Source: Nematopogon swammerdamellus (Eukaryota; Arthropoda; Insecta; Lepidoptera; Adelidae). Taken from it: 64,000 nucleotides of DNA. Positions within the stretch are counted from its first letter, which is position 1. Every line of letters begins with the position of its first letter. The stretch is taken from the NCBI GenBank assembly GCA_946902875.1, contig OX336342.1, positions 10,843,523 through 10,907,522 on the forward strand, read 5' to 3'. Shown here piece after piece: positions 1 to 11,167 of this stretch. A program made the translations under genes and the position numbers. Under the pieces are notes generated by a model. It had not been told where the DNA came from and did not search any database. It saw nothing but the letters and a program-made list of their open reading frames with translations.

Positions 1-1236
1 AAACTACCTACCTGACTAAATAGGAAATGTTGAAAATAAATATTAATAATTATTATTTATTATTTGCCTCGCGTCGTCTCGGAGAGCTCCGTAGCCACGG
101 CCTGCACCAACCGGCGTGGTTGGAGGCTTGCCTCCCGCCGCCGCCGGCGGAAATTACCGTTTTTATTTTGATTTTGTATTAATTTTGTGTATTTTTATAA
201 CTTTTTGTAAAATGAATGTAAAATTAATATAAATGTCTAAAAACGTGAAATAAAGAAATATTATATGATTAGACTAATAAAATAGTTACAGAGTAATAAC
301 GTTTTCGATTTAAAATACTTCAGTGTTATTATATAAATCAGGTACACATAACCTTTAAATAAAATATATTGTCAGTGTCCCAAATTTCAATATAGTAGGT
401 AGTTTAATTGAAAACATGCTGTATATGAATATGGAATATGAAACAGAAGAAATAATTTGAATTTGAATACTTAGCACGTTTTACATAATAACAATTTATT
501 TCCTCACACCATTAACATTACTATTTTAGTTATTTTCTTTCTTTTCCAAAAAACTAAGTTACCACTTGTAATACTAATATAAATTCATCATTCATTCTTG
601 TGTAGTGTCCTCTTTGTAAAGCGGGATCACAAAGGGCATGAACAATCTAAAATCCATTCCGTTTCGTCGCAAATTGCATATGGAACATTTTACAAATAAA
701 TACTTTTAGTATGCCAGTGTGCTCGACTCGCGGTGGTCGGCTCCCGCCCCGCCCCGCCCCGCCGTGCCGTGCCGGACTCCATCCCTCGGGACATATTTTC
801 CGAGGCAGAAACAATTTGTATCTGCATGTTAGTGTTCAGCCCGCAAATGCAGAACAATATTCCTTTCGTGCGCTCGACTCCGCTCTGCTACAAGTACATA
901 GGTCGTATGAGAAAACATGCTTACGTACAAATTGGTTTCGCTAAGTTGTACGGACCTTACCTTTCTCACTTAAATATTCTGTGTATTTCTTTTTTCAGTG
1001 TGTCGTTTTCTAATAAATTATTACCAGTGGTATATTGTTCCTCCGCTGACTAAACGTCGCGTCATACCTAACTGAAATGTTTGCGAAAAATTGTGTTCTC
1101 GCCAAATGTCTGTAGCTCCAGCCATTTCGCTGGAATAGAAACGCGATTTGTATGGTCTTAATGGTAAAACACTAAAATCTATAATCGATCTATCTCAAAC
1201 TTATCGAAAAACATTTATTCTATGATTTTTTTTTCT
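1..1236. other. AT-rich non-coding DNA, no feature recognised
   Basis: This stretch is mostly AT-rich. It has short GC-rich patches near 60-150 and 720-790. The open frames at 711-1053 overlap in two frames, start in a CCCGCC-rich patch and show no recognisable domain, so I do not call them genes. Confidence 0.6.
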
Positions 1237-1367
1237 AGGTGGGAAGACGACATCATGTACGTCGGCGGAAAACCGTGGTTCCGTACCGCTGAAGGCCGGG
1301 AGGACTGGAGGAAAATTGGAGAGGCGTATGTCCAGCAGTGGACGCTTACACGCTTACTGACTATGAC
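1237..1367 (+). mobile_element. RTE-like LINE, C-terminal tail fragment
   Basis: Translation of the plus strand gives RWEDDIMYVGGKPWFRTAEG followed by REDWRKIGEAYVQQW. This is the extreme C-terminus of the RTE-type endonuclease/reverse transcriptase common in Lepidoptera. The sequence upstream is missing, so this is a 5'-truncated copy that cannot make an enzyme. A SINE in the opposite orientation begins about 10 bases downstream. The family assignment rests on similarity to the longer copy at 10590-11167 and on the known ARWxDD...GEAYVQQW ending. The clade name was not checked against a database. Confidence 0.75.
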
Positions 1368-1375
1368 TTTAAATT

Positions 1376-1628
1376 GTTTTTTTATGGAAACTTGACACGG
1401 TTGACCATATGACCTACAACATCATGTGTTGTATATGTATAACACAGTGATGTCAGTCAGCCCATAACACCTTGGTGAACTAGGTGCCATGTCAGTGCTT
1501 TCCTTCGGTCGTGCCGGCTACACTTAACGAAAAACACGAACTAATTAGATAGCCGTTTCAACAGATATTTTATTTAATGCGGCGGTACCAATGCGGGCGG
1601 GTTAAACCCTAGCACCCAAGTAAGGTCT
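1376..1628 (-). mobile_element. SINE (shared-body family), 5'-truncated
   Basis: Read on the minus strand this is the 3' body and A-tail of the commonest SINE in the window; the T-run at 1377-1383 is the tail. It shares the GTGTCAAG/TTTCCATA end, the block ATGGCACCTAGTTCACCAAG, and the CCCGCCCGCATTGG region with the copies near 6560, 13652, 24816, 30857 and 62716. The tRNA-like head is absent. Drift is considerable, so this is an old copy. Confidence 0.75.
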
Positions 1629-3700
1629 TATTCTCCTAGGAATACTGATCACCTCACTGTTTTGTTTCTCGGTTAATTAAAATATCAATTATTCAAATTA
1701 AGGTTGTCTATTATTTAAGAAGCAAAGAACAAAGATCGGCGGCCGTCTTTCGCCAGGCGGCCACGAAGTGGTTTCTTGCACTGTGATAAGGACAGAAGTT
1801 ATTTCACATTGACTTTCTTATTATTCTTTTCAAGTTGGAGTGGCCCGACTCCAGACAAAAACATTTCGATAGAACTTCAGTCAGCATAGTATTCGTTAAC
1901 TTTCTTAAACATATTTGTTCTACTATATTGTTCGTGAATAAAAAAAACTTAAATCAAATAAACAAATGATAGAAAAAGAAAGAAGTTGTTCGTGAATAGT
2001 TAGTAAATATGTAAATTTTTCGACTAAGATTTCATTTCAAGAGAAATTTCATTCTGCAATAAAACCGTTTTTTTCAACTCAGAAAATTATTAAATACAAC
2101 CATAAACTTGTAAGCCGCAGGCTCTCCCACTGCAACGTATTTTATTTACCAAACATGTAAATAAAGGTAGCATTTTATTCCTCAGAAGATTCAGACTGCG
2201 GAAGTTTCGCCGCGTAGGTAACACGGTCGGACTCACAGGAAGGCTGACGCCCGGGAAGGATCCGGCACAGAGAATATTCATGAACGTGTTTTCAGGGCTT
2301 TTTAAATATGTATGGGTCTTATTTAAATTTTAAAGTTTCAAGTGCTAATTTTTGCCGTGTTTGTAATATATGAAAATTGATAACGAAATTTAAATCTCCG
2401 TAAAAAAACATCCGGATAGCCCTGTGCGATACTTTTTTATGTATTCTGGTATGGGTGGCTGACTCAGAGGGGCCAAAGCACATGCTTCGACCGTCTAACA
2501 TCAGTGCTTTTGTAAAACTAATTCAAATGTTTAAAATTGACAAAATTATGATTTAGACGCCAACACCGACAAATGCTAAAGTGCTGAGTGTTTTCATCAG
2601 AATGCTTTTGGGCGTCGTCGTCGGCTCAACAATCCACGCTGATGGCGCCAAGTGTCTCGGCACTCTTTTCTATTCTGTGGTCTCGGCACCAACCCAGTCG
2701 GCTAGACTTTGAGTCTTGCACGTTTTATGGCGTAAGGAAATTCTGCCGCCCCGCCGCGTATTCGGAACAGCCCACATCATCCTCATCCCTTATCTTACCT
2801 CTATCATCATTCTATTACCTCTAATAGAATAATTTAGTCTTTAATTTTCAATTATGTATTTTAGTTTTAATTGTTTATATTTCATATTATTTAATTTTGT
2901 GTTTGATTGTTTTAATAAAATTAATTACGTCCTAAAAAAATCTCCGTCATATTCAAGGGGTTTCGCTTGCCTATAATGTAATACATAGCTCAATTCGCTT
3001 CATTTAGCACTTCGTTAAGAAACTTACGTCCGATGTTATTTCTAACAGATGATATCCGCGCTTTTAGCTCAATTGGAAAAGTTTATAGCGTTATCAGAGT
3101 ACTTTAAGAACTCGTTTGTTTGCGAGCAAATATTTCATCGTTAAAGTTAAAAAGTCAACGTTTACTAAACTGTGGGCGTGAGCGTCGCACTCGTTGTTAT
3201 TACTGTAATCGAAATTGATGAAATTTCCACTTTAAGCACAAGTATGTCAAACACATTTTCAAAGTAATTGTGGTTCACGTGAAGTGGGAGATTATTTTTT
3301 ATATGAGTGTTCAAAGTGTTCTATAAACTCAGATCAGGGATGTGCACTAGAAATAAAAAAGACAGTTGCTTCCCTCATAAAGTTGAAATGAAAAGCAACA
3401 TCATTTCGGATAAAATTAACCATAAATGCTGAGTCGTAAATTTCAAGAGCTTTTTTATCTACAAAAAATGTTCGTGTTTTCCAACCGTAATAAAAGTTTA
3501 TGTTTCAATTATGCTCGTTTTAGGGAAATACCAGTGCAAGATTGAAAACTGCAGCCAAAGATTTCTGTACAATTTTGCACTGAGGGTGGGGGTGTGAGGG
3601 TGCGCTTGGGGATGGAGCCCGACAGTGGGAGGTCGCTTCCATATAATTCAATTTGGCCTAGAGCCAGGTTCGGGCAGGTTATACGAAACTCAGTCACGTG
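1629..3700. other. AT-rich non-coding DNA, no feature recognised
   Basis: I see no gene, RNA or transposon end that I can support. Short open frames at 2090-2824 and 3509-3697 lack recognisable motifs. The DNA is AT-rich with scattered poly-A and poly-T tracts. Confidence 0.5.
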
Positions 3701-4510
3701 GCTGGCGGCGGCGCCGGACGGTTAAATAATTTAGGAGATACGGGATTTTCAATTGTAAGTACCATCGTCTACATTTCAGCTTTAATTAAAACGCAGAGGT
3801 CTTTTTAGGCGGCCAGACGCCTGAATGTGAGGCGGAGAGTGCCGCGCCGCGTGCTCCGCGTAGGCTCGCCCGCCCCGCGGCCGGCGGCGGGGAGGGGCTG
3901 ACGGAGGCGGCGAGGGAGGGGGAAGCGCCGCAGGCAGCGCGGGACCCTCCGAGGCCTCCGACGACGGCCGCCCAAGCTGTCGTGTCTCATGAAGCTACGA
4001 GGGCGGCGTGCTGTCGGTGTTGGCGTCTAAATCATAATTTTGTCAATCTTAAACATTTGAATTAGGTAGGTAATGTTTTAAATATTTTTATGAGAAGCGC
4101 GTTATAAGCGGACAATTAATTTCGAAAACGTATTACATAACGCTTGAATGTGTTTGAAACCACACCTTGAACACCTGTTTAAGAAATTTGAATATTGGAG
4201 AATAACAAATTCACTAGGTATTTTGTTTTTAAATGTTAGTACTAAGCATGTTATTATATTTCTTTATTAGATACTCGTAAATGCAAAGCCGAAAGAGAAG
4301 ATAAGAAATACGTCTCGACCAGGATTCGAACTTTTCGAATACCAAATTCTTTTGAATATTAGATACAAAGTGAAACGAGTCTAAGGTCCAACAAAAACAA
4401 CAGTTGTTGCCACTCTCCGCCCACAAGTCTCCGCCCGGCTACCGCGCCCGCCCAGCCACCTCTGCCTTCACGCGCCCCGTGCGTGGCACCCGCACCGCGC
4501 CGCCAAAACG
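3700..4510. other. Two GC-rich patches in AT-rich DNA
   Basis: Bases about 3800-3990 and 4425-4510 are strongly G+C- and CpG-rich compared with the surroundings. Such islands can mark promoters or first exons, but I see no open frame with domain character and no clear splice or TATA context. The sequence at 4211-4345, read on the minus strand, has a tRNA B-box-like GTTCGAATCC and shares TTTGCATT and TGCTTAGTACTAACAT blocks with 36211-36302. It is probably a degraded SINE. Confidence 0.45.
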
Positions 4511-5177
4511 AATTCAGTCGGGGAAGTCGGAGGGCTGTTTTAATTTTATTTTCTCATAATATCCTGGCCGAGCCTAATTCAATTCTGACGGTCGAACGGA
4601 AAGTAATTCTATCAATTGGCTCTTCAATAGAGCGGACTAACTGTTGCTAATTTGATTTTTTAACGTTCCATTTAATGAGCGGCCGAGGCTGAAGTAACTT
4701 GTGCTTAAAATCTAATTTCCTTCGGCTAATAAATGAGAAAACAATGAGCGAGGGGGCGAAGTTAGGACGAAGTGCGCCGGCTCATCGAGACGGCTGCAGA
4801 CTAAGTGAGGAATGCCAATCGGTCGCCCACACTACTGCACGTCTCTAGTGCTTCGGATAATTTATTAGCCGTTGACCGTTGACTGACCCCTTTCATTGCA
4901 CAAGTAAATTCCGAATGAATCAATAACGTCGTTAGCCAAATACAAATTACGATGAGTTTTTATTAAGAAAACTTCAAACTATCAAAACTAGACACGGACA
5001 AGAAGCAACATATTCTGTTTAGTTACTTTAGTTAGTTATCTCAGTGAATTTCCATGGACTTTAATTTAAACGATTTCCAATTTAGCTACAGTTGTACATA
5101 CGTATCTACCTACCTATGTATCTTGTATCGTCTGTACAAGATTACAACTTTTTGAAAAAATGCTAAATATTTCTTCA
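4511..5177. other. Non-coding DNA, nothing recognised
   Basis: AT-rich sequence without a supported gene or element. Confidence 0.5.
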
Positions 5178-5424
5178 TCCTAATAAATAAAGCGAAATGT
5201 CTACGGGCGACTGGCAGCGGCGCGGCGGATGAGGCGACGTCCGGCGGCCGTGTATTTATACGTCAATATTATGAATACATTTATAACTCGAGAACCACTT
5301 TATCGATTTACATACTGTTACATTCTGTCACTTCTAAAGACACTATAAATCATAACGCTACGTCATTGGCGGCCTGAGTTGCGAGCAAAAAGTCACGCGA
5401 AGCGAAGCCGAGAGCAAAAGCTAG
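5178..5424 (+). mobile_element. Short non-autonomous Helitron
   Basis: The segment starts with TCCTAATAAATAAAGCG directly after an A and ends with GCAAAAGCTAG directly before a T. This is the A|TC...CTAG|T arrangement of Helitrons, which insert between A and T without a target duplication. The GCGAAGCGAAGCCGAGAGCAAAAGCTAG type of 3' end is characteristic of lepidopteran Helitrons. At 247 bases there is no room for Rep/helicase, so it would have needed an autonomous partner. The 5' end is less canonical than the 3' end; confidence in the 3' end is higher. Confidence 0.65.
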
Positions 5425-5844
5425 TAATAATTATAACCTCCTGTACTGTTAACTTCTTTGAGCTTCTGTTTTTGATACATGCTACTTGTTCTACAGTTAA
5501 TTATGTACACATTACTTAAGTCCTAGTACGTACATTTAATAGTTCGCTTCGCGTCCCAGTTAGATAAGACCAATAACCGCCACCCACCGCAACCGGAACT
5601 TCCGCATTAGCTCGTAGCCATCTTGTTTCAGCTCCAATGCCTAGCTCCACATTCAAGGCAGGCTCCACACATTGGCCAAACAAAGACAGCCTTTTAGTTT
5701 TAAGGTGAGACAGCACTCCGCGGCAGCGGAGCGGCAGCGCGGCACGGCGGCGCAGATCAACATTCTTCGTACGAATCGTTTACCTCTCCGGCTTAGTGCG
5801 GTTTCACCTCTATCTCGCTACAACTAACCAATTAAAAGGAATCA
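5425..5844. other. Non-coding DNA, nothing recognised
   Basis: AT-rich DNA followed by a GC-rich patch (5715-5760). The short minus-strand frame at 5516-5716 shows no known motif. Confidence 0.45.
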
Positions 5845-5955
5845 TTTTTTTTATAGAAACTGTCACTGTTGACTACATGCGTGATGTCAGCCCATCACAC
5901 CTTGGTGAACTAGGTGCCATGTCAGTGCTTCCCTTCGGCATTACCGGCCATATTA
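5845..5955 (-). mobile_element. SINE 3' end fragment
   Basis: The T-run at 5845-5852 followed by the complement of the SINE 3' body (GATGTCAGCCCATCACACC, then the block CTTGGTGAACTAGGTGCCAT) identifies the last ~110 bases of the shared-body SINE. The copy is 5'-truncated after the AGGGAAGCACTGACATGG block. Confidence 0.75.
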
Positions 5956-6559
5956 GTCTAAAACAAAAGCGATTTAAATATAACCAGATATTTAAATCTC
6001 TTTGGTTCTAGACTATTCGGAATCGTGGAGACCATACACGAGTTGATAGCGGAAAAATTACTTTTTTTCACGATGCATCGTATAACGTGATAGAACGCAC
6101 TTACTCGTGGGCTGAAGTTAACTCCTTCTGTTGGATTAACTGAAACCATGCTGAAGGAATGTTGAAGTTTCGAAGTAGCGAATGGTTGTGGGATCGGCAG
6201 TCTCCTTAGTGTTTGTCCACCCTCAGACAGCAGCCGGGCAGATGCATTGTGCGGGGTACATAGCGTCGGTGAAATCAGGTAATTTGTTCGGCCGCGGCAG
6301 GCGAGGGGGCCACTTCCCTCGTCCTTAAGCGGCGTATCTATCATGTTTATTGCCGTTGCGGTCGCGAGTGGCTTGCCGTACAGCTCGTATCCTTCCTACA
6401 CGCGTACGAGAGGCGTTCGGACTGCAGACGCGAGTTATGAGGAGTCATGGAAAAACAACAACCCAGGCTGATGGATGCGCTGTGGTTTATCTCGACGTAA
6501 TGTCTTAAGTCGACACAGGTTGAATGTTATTGGACTGTTATTTTTTAACAATATTGATA
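5956..6559. other. Unassigned sequence with a 128-codon minus-strand frame
   Basis: The minus strand is open from 6344 to 5958. Its product has no signal peptide, membrane segment or motif I recognise, and the frame lies between two SINEs. The 3' part (KRFKYLVIFKSLLF) nearly repeats the plus-strand KRFKYNQIFKSLWF read at 5970-6011. That reflects a local inverted repeat around AAATATAACCAGATATTTAA rather than coding constraint. I do not call it a gene. Confidence 0.35.
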
Positions 6560-6890
6560 TTTTTCTTTAGCGAAACTGACACTGCTGGCTGGCTACATCA
6601 CCTACAACGATAACACCTTTTTGCCATGTCAGTGCTTCCCTTCGGTCGTGCCGGCTACACTGAACTGGACCGAAAACACGAACTATTTCGTTTCGACCGA
6701 CTTTTCACTCAGTGCGGTGGTATCAACCCGGGCGGGTTAGCCCTACCACCTACGCTACAGTTTTGCGTGGAATTCAAACCACGTTCAGCCCCCAACGATC
6801 TAGCGGTCACCCATCCAAGTACTGACCGCGCTCATGTGTGCTTATGATCGCGGTCGACGGTCGACCGACCGCACCACTGAGCTACCGAAG
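6560..6890 (-). mobile_element. Full-length SINE with tRNA-like and 5S-like head
   Basis: Read 5'->3' on the minus strand, this copy begins CTTCGGTAGCTCAGTGGTG, a tRNA-type box A. At 6831-6803 it has a segment containing CAGTACTTGGATGGGTGACC, which matches the conserved 3' internal-control region of animal 5S rRNA. A box-B-like GGTTTGAATTCC follows near 6771-6782. The shared body comes next (ACTGTAG, TAGGGCTAACCCGCCCGGGT, TTCAGTGTAGCCGGCACGAC), and the T-rich tract at 6560-6570 is the tail. It is the most complete head in the window. RNA polymerase III transcription is expected from these boxes. The 5S comparison is from memory of the 5S consensus. Confidence 0.75.
6803..6831 (-). promoter_or_regulatory. 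5S rRNA-like internal-control segment in SINE head
   Basis: This sub-feature of the SINE resembles the box C region of 5S rRNA genes, where TFIIIA-dependent polymerase III factors bind. It lies between tRNA-like box A (6872-6884, complement) and box B (about 6771-6782). Diverged versions occur in the SINEs at 59872 and 56241, so it belongs to the family rather than to this copy. Confidence 0.6.
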
Positions 6891-7788
6891 TGAATTCATT
6901 TCTCTTAAAGGCGTACATGCATGCCGAAATGGTTCGTTATTCTTTACACCTGCTCGACATTAAATTATTGTATTATTTAAGGTTAAATAGAAAGCATTAA
7001 GACCAAGCAGCATGGTCAAATAACACGGTTGCCACTTCCAAAAGTTTCAAATAAACCTAGAACTTTCAGGAAACATTAAATAAGCGCAATGTAGGCAATT
7101 TAGACGACCAGGATTTGATTTTTCCTTTCACAGATAAAAGACATACTCAAAGATCCGCGTCGCGCGCGGTCGGGCCGGAGCAGCCGAGCTGTACAGATTC
7201 GTGAGCTTTGGGCGAGGGCGCGTGTTTGAGAGCTGTAAATTGAAGCAGAAATTCTAAATAAAAATGCCGTTTCTGAATAACTAACGATATTTTTGCATGC
7301 GCTCAACGAATAGCTATTATATGGATGCTCTTTGCTGGCGGAGTGGCGCGTGTGTGGTTGCATTATGCATGTTGCTAACGAAGGTGCATGTGCGACCCCG
7401 ACGTGGGGGCGGGGTGGGGGCGGGGCGCGGGGCCGGCGCGGGGGCGGGTCACAACGCGCAGCAAGTCGCGCCATCAAGCCGACACTTTAAATTTTGTGTT
7501 TTTTTTTTAAACTTTGTGAATTCGCCTCTTTCCGGACCTTCGTGTTTGCGGTCGCAGACGTGCTTGTGAATAATTTCCCTTAATACCGCCTCTTCTAGAC
7601 TTTAATTTCCGATTTAACGGTGAATCCGACATAATCGTAGGTCTCTCGGCTCCTTTCAAAGTACAAATCTTGTTGAATATTTAAGCTCATCAAAACACCG
7701 CTTGAATGTTCGTCCATCACTTTGGTCAAATATTGTACATTTAAATGAAGGTCAAAATTCTAAACTGTAGCAAATGAAAGGATAAAAT
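6891..7788. other. Non-coding DNA with a GC-rich patch
   Basis: The G-rich, CpG-rich tract at about 7385-7460 produces overlapping low-complexity open frames on both strands (proline/arginine or glycine/alanine runs). These reflect base composition, not a gene. The rest is AT-rich with no recognised element. Confidence 0.5.
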
Positions 7789-7832
7789 CGGAACCGGGGT
7801 AAAACTGTAGGTCCCTTTCCTTCCCCCTTAAT
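7789..7832 (+). mobile_element. SINE body fragment
   Basis: The block GTAAAACTGTAGGTCCCTTT with the following TTCCTTCCCCCTT matches the region just downstream of box B in the shared-body SINEs (compare 59997-60020). Only about 45 bases are recognisable. Confidence 0.45.
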
Positions 7833-7977
7833 AGGTTGTTAGGCGCAAATTGTAGCCGACCGGGCTGATACCACTACTGTACCTACTAGATGTAAGATGG
7901 CCGCATAGCAGCCTCGGCTGTGTTCTCCTCTAGTCCAGTGTAGTCTGCAATCTAAAAGGAAGTCTCGGGTATGGCAC

Positions 7978-8060
7978 CTACCTTCTCGGAGGTGATATTG
8001 CCTGGTAGTTTCGGGCACCTCTGACACAGCCACCCATACCGATTTACATAAAAAAATTTT
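7978..8060 (+). mobile_element. CR1/Daphne-like LINE 3' UTR fragment
   Basis: The segment TCGGAGGTGATATTGCCTGG ... CACCTCTGACACAGCCA followed by an A-rich stretch parallels the 3' UTR of the LINE at 27253-27811 (CGGGGGTGATATTGGCTGCG ... GACACAGCCAGCT then poly-A). No coding sequence remains next to it. Confidence 0.5.
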
Positions 8061-8942
8061 TTATAAAAAATTAGCAACAGAGCGATAAAAGCTCCATTAA
8101 ATTTATAAATGTGAAAGTTCTGAGACATAATTCCTTTTGCACGTTACCGACTTACATTTGTGCAGTACAAGGTTTAGATAGACTTATTCATTCATAGATT
8201 TCCCCCAACTGATATTAAAGTGGATACAACAAGTTAAATGATTTCTGAGAAGATCGAACCTTGACGCTATTTCCCCTAGATATCGCCGGCGGCGGAGGAG
8301 CTCCTGGGAAATCATCGCCGTCGCTACACTACGGTTTTACTGACAACAATGTACGTAGATACAACATAAAGGTGAGTCCAGGCAAGAGTTGTATTGTGTA
8401 GCAAAGAAAAGGCACATTGTATAACTGGTCTATCGGATCATTGGGCGTTGGAACGTTTTGCAAGAAATGTTTATGTTGACACGTGAATTTGATTAGGACT
8501 AAAGGGGCCTATTCACGTCCTTGCGAGCCGTACCATAGTTATGGTATTCATACTATAATGTTCATGCCTCGTACCGTAATGGTACGGTAAAAATACCATG
8601 ATTTTATTTACAACGGGTGTGATGAACTGATGACCGAAGGCAAGAGGTGTAGTAGTGCTTCTGTATTTTTGAAAGCATGAGCTCAAGATAACACACTACG
8701 CTCTCTTTAAGTAATTACGGTCAGTATATATGTACATAATATAGGTGTAACCAGGTTGTATATACATATCATATATCCACTTTTATAGAAGACCACACAT
8801 CGAGTTTTCAAATAATTTACATGCTTAGTTTGAGACAACATTACAAACAGACAGACGGACTGACAGTTAATTGACAAAAATTTTAACATTTCCCGACAGC
8901 ATAACTGGTCAAATAATAATATTCTTACATGATTGGACATTA
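8061..8942. other. Non-coding DNA with ATGGTA palindromes
   Basis: Bases 8527-8605 hold several short inverted repeats built on CGTACCATA/TATGGTA and GTACCGTAATGGTACGG. They may belong to a small inverted-repeat element whose ends I could not define. The remainder is AT-rich without supported features. Confidence 0.4.
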
Positions 8943-9230
8943 GTAATTACTACCCTTTGCCCGCGGCTTCGCTCGCGGTAAATTCGTATTTAAAAAGAAG
9001 AAAGTAAGTAAGCCCTAGCTACCTATCGTACCTTTATTTCGACTCGCGGAACAATTCGGTTTGTGCGAGAGCCACATCTTAGCGTAACCGGAACTGAATT
9101 TTATTTATACCTATCCTGTGTATCGTATAGCTAAATGTGCTTGTACTAAGTTTCATCGAATTCGAATGATCGCTTTAAAAGTTATGAAGGAACAAACATA
9201 CATATAGAAAAGATTTCTAAAAATCGTCAA
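8943..9230 (-). mobile_element. Helitron-like 3' end, minus orientation
   Basis: The complement of 8952-8990 reads AATTTACCGCGAGCGAAGCC then GCGGGCAAAGGGTAGT, a diverged lepidopteran Helitron 3' terminus. The sequence to its right carries the typical interior block (AAGTTTCATCGAATTCGAAT, then AAAAGTTATGAAGGAACAAA). The terminal CTAG is not preserved, and I could not locate the 5' end. Confidence 0.5.
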
Positions 9231-9361
9231 TTTAATTTTACTATCATAAATAGAGTCTACCAACGCAGTATCTCATAAAACAAAGTAACTTACTCCATGA
9301 CCATCCCTTACATATTTATCATTATTTTAATGATTGATGATGATGATATTGATGATGTATT

Positions 9362-9398
9362 TTAGGGTTCAAATTCAAATTCAAATTCAAATTCAAGA
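9362..9398 (-). repeat. (GAATTT)n LINE-type tail
   Basis: Five tandem AAATTC units are followed by AAGATTTTTATTTGCAAAC. On the minus strand this is the GAATTT-repeat tail that ends some lepidopteran LINEs. The adjacent A-rich DNA (to 9830) may be the rest of an antisense 3' UTR, but no coding remnant is visible. Confidence 0.5.
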
Positions 9399-10589
9399 TT
9401 TTTATTTGCAAACAAATACGTAAAACAGAAAACATAAAAGAAAAAAGAAATACACGATAAAAACAGAAATAATTAAATACTTATAAAGAACATTAAGACA
9501 AATACAACACATTGTTCGCAAAAAGGATGCGGCACAGCTCTTATTCCTATGGCGGTGAACCATAAGAACGCTGATTTTAAGCCTAACCCTGACATGTTTA
9601 CATAATTTAGACAACTTTTACATAATTTCGATAACTTACTATTAAAGAAACTAGCCAAAATCGCAAAAAGAACAAAACCCATAAATACATAAAAAAAGGG
9701 AAAGGAAAAAAAAAAAAAAAGAAATGAAGAAAGTGACGGGTGTGTGTTATAGTGAGAACAAAAAAAAAAAAAACAAAAGCAAAAGAAAACAAAATAGGTA
9801 AATAAAACGTAAGATAAAAATAGAATTATGGACAGTGATTAATAAATATCATGTTAACCTCCTTTTTGTACTGACAGTAAGTGAGATTTAAGTTTATGTT
9901 TAAAATTTAGATCGGACCTTATTAACTTTATGGTTAAGTCCTCATATCTGGACTAACCCAAAAGGAGTAACCGGGCGATCACGCGAGGGTTTGTTTGGAT
10001 TGTGACCTCAATAATATGTAGAGCACTTACTTATTTATAAGAATAAGAATGCTTACTTAGTTACGTACGGGGGACAAAAAGAAAGAACTTTTTCCTCATA
10101 TATTCTTCTCTTCGCCAAATAAAGAATTCATCGTCTATATACAATTTCCGGGTTTCCCGTCTTTGAGATTTGGAATATTTGAGAGTTTAAAAGGTTTATT
10201 TTGAATAAATCGGCTCCGAATTAAAAATACTTAAGTAATTTGAATAGTACAATTATTAACAATAGCCTTCTATAGACGTCTCTGTAGAAGAGAGGTCGTT
10301 CTGTCTCGAACGTATTATACTTTCGAGATTATAACTCCATACTCTCGGTTTTGGTGTAAAGCATGTTCACCAATTTATCATCCCTGAGGCAAGCGTTTTC
10401 AAAGTTTTAGCACACGTTATCAGGAGGCGTCATGCACAGAGTAAAACGTCAAGAACGCAGTTTGCCGAGTCACACTGGCACACGCCGCGCCGCCGGTGTG
10501 CCGGGGGCGCGGGCGGGCCCAACTGATCTGTACGCGTAGACTGCAGAATCACCGTTTACTAACTCAGTCCGTGGATAAAACATAATATG
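9399..10589. other. A-rich then AT-rich non-coding DNA
   Basis: From 9420 to 9800 the plus strand is extremely A-rich with long A-runs. The minus-strand open frames there translate to phenylalanine-rich low complexity and are not genes. Bases 10480-10525 form a short GC-rich patch. Nothing else is recognised. Confidence 0.5.
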
Positions 10590-11167
10590 TGGGAGAAGTG
10601 ATCGAACAGGTTGAAGAGTACGTATACCTCGGTAAAATTCTGCGGCAAGGACTGCTTAAGGAGGTGGAGAGACGAATTCAACTGGGTTGGGCTGTCTTTG
10701 GAAAGCTAAAATTAATCCTGAAGTCTGAAGTTCCGCAAAATTTAAAGACCCGTATATACCTATGACCAGTGTGTCCTCCCGGTTATGACGGACGGGTGTG
10801 AAACGTGGACTCTGACGATCGCTGTTGTCCAAAGGTTGAAAGTTGCCGAGCGAGCAATGGAGTGAGCCATGCTGGGAATATCGCTACGTCATATGGTGCG
10901 TAACGAGGAAATCCGCCGACGCACCAAAGTAGTCGATATTGGACACCGGGTGGCTAAGCTCAAGTGGCAGTGGGCTGGGAACGTTAGGCGAAGAGACAAT
11001 GACCGTTGGAGTAACGGTGTCCTACACTGGCGGCCGTGGACAGGAAAACGGAGTGTGCGAAGACCACCCGCCAGGTGGGACGACGACATCAAGTACGTGG
11101 GCGGGAAGCAGTGGTTCCGTATCGCTGAAGGCCGGGAGGACTGGAGAAAAATGGGAGTCGCGTGAAA
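10590..11167 (+). pseudogene. RTE-like LINE reverse transcriptase, C-terminal part, broken
   Basis: The conceptual translation starts VEEYVYLGKILRQG and continues with ERRIQLGWAVFGKL, then, in the +1-shifted frame from about 10767, QCVLPVMTDGCETWTL. Next come AMLGISLRHMVRNEEIRRRT, RVAKLKWQWAGNVRRR and RPPARWDDDIKYVGGKQW, with a stop at 11163-11165. This is the region downstream of the RT catalytic core in RTE-type retrotransposons. The copy has a frameshift near 10760-10767 and an in-frame stop between RAME and AMLG, and its 5' end is missing, so it is inactive. The open frame at 10869-11165 is only the last intact piece. The catalytic YxDD motif is not present. Confidence 0.85.

Noticed and set aside
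3805..3990. Arg/Pro-rich minus-strand frame in a CpG-rich island
   Set aside because: Its amino-acid composition simply reflects GC content; no start context or domain.
5958..6344. 128-codon minus-strand frame
   Set aside because: No motif, located between SINEs, and its C-terminal part is mirrored by a local inverted repeat. Too weak to call a gene.
7100..7569. Overlapping 125- and 90-codon frames on opposite strands
   Set aside because: Both depend on the same GC-rich tract and have low-complexity composition.
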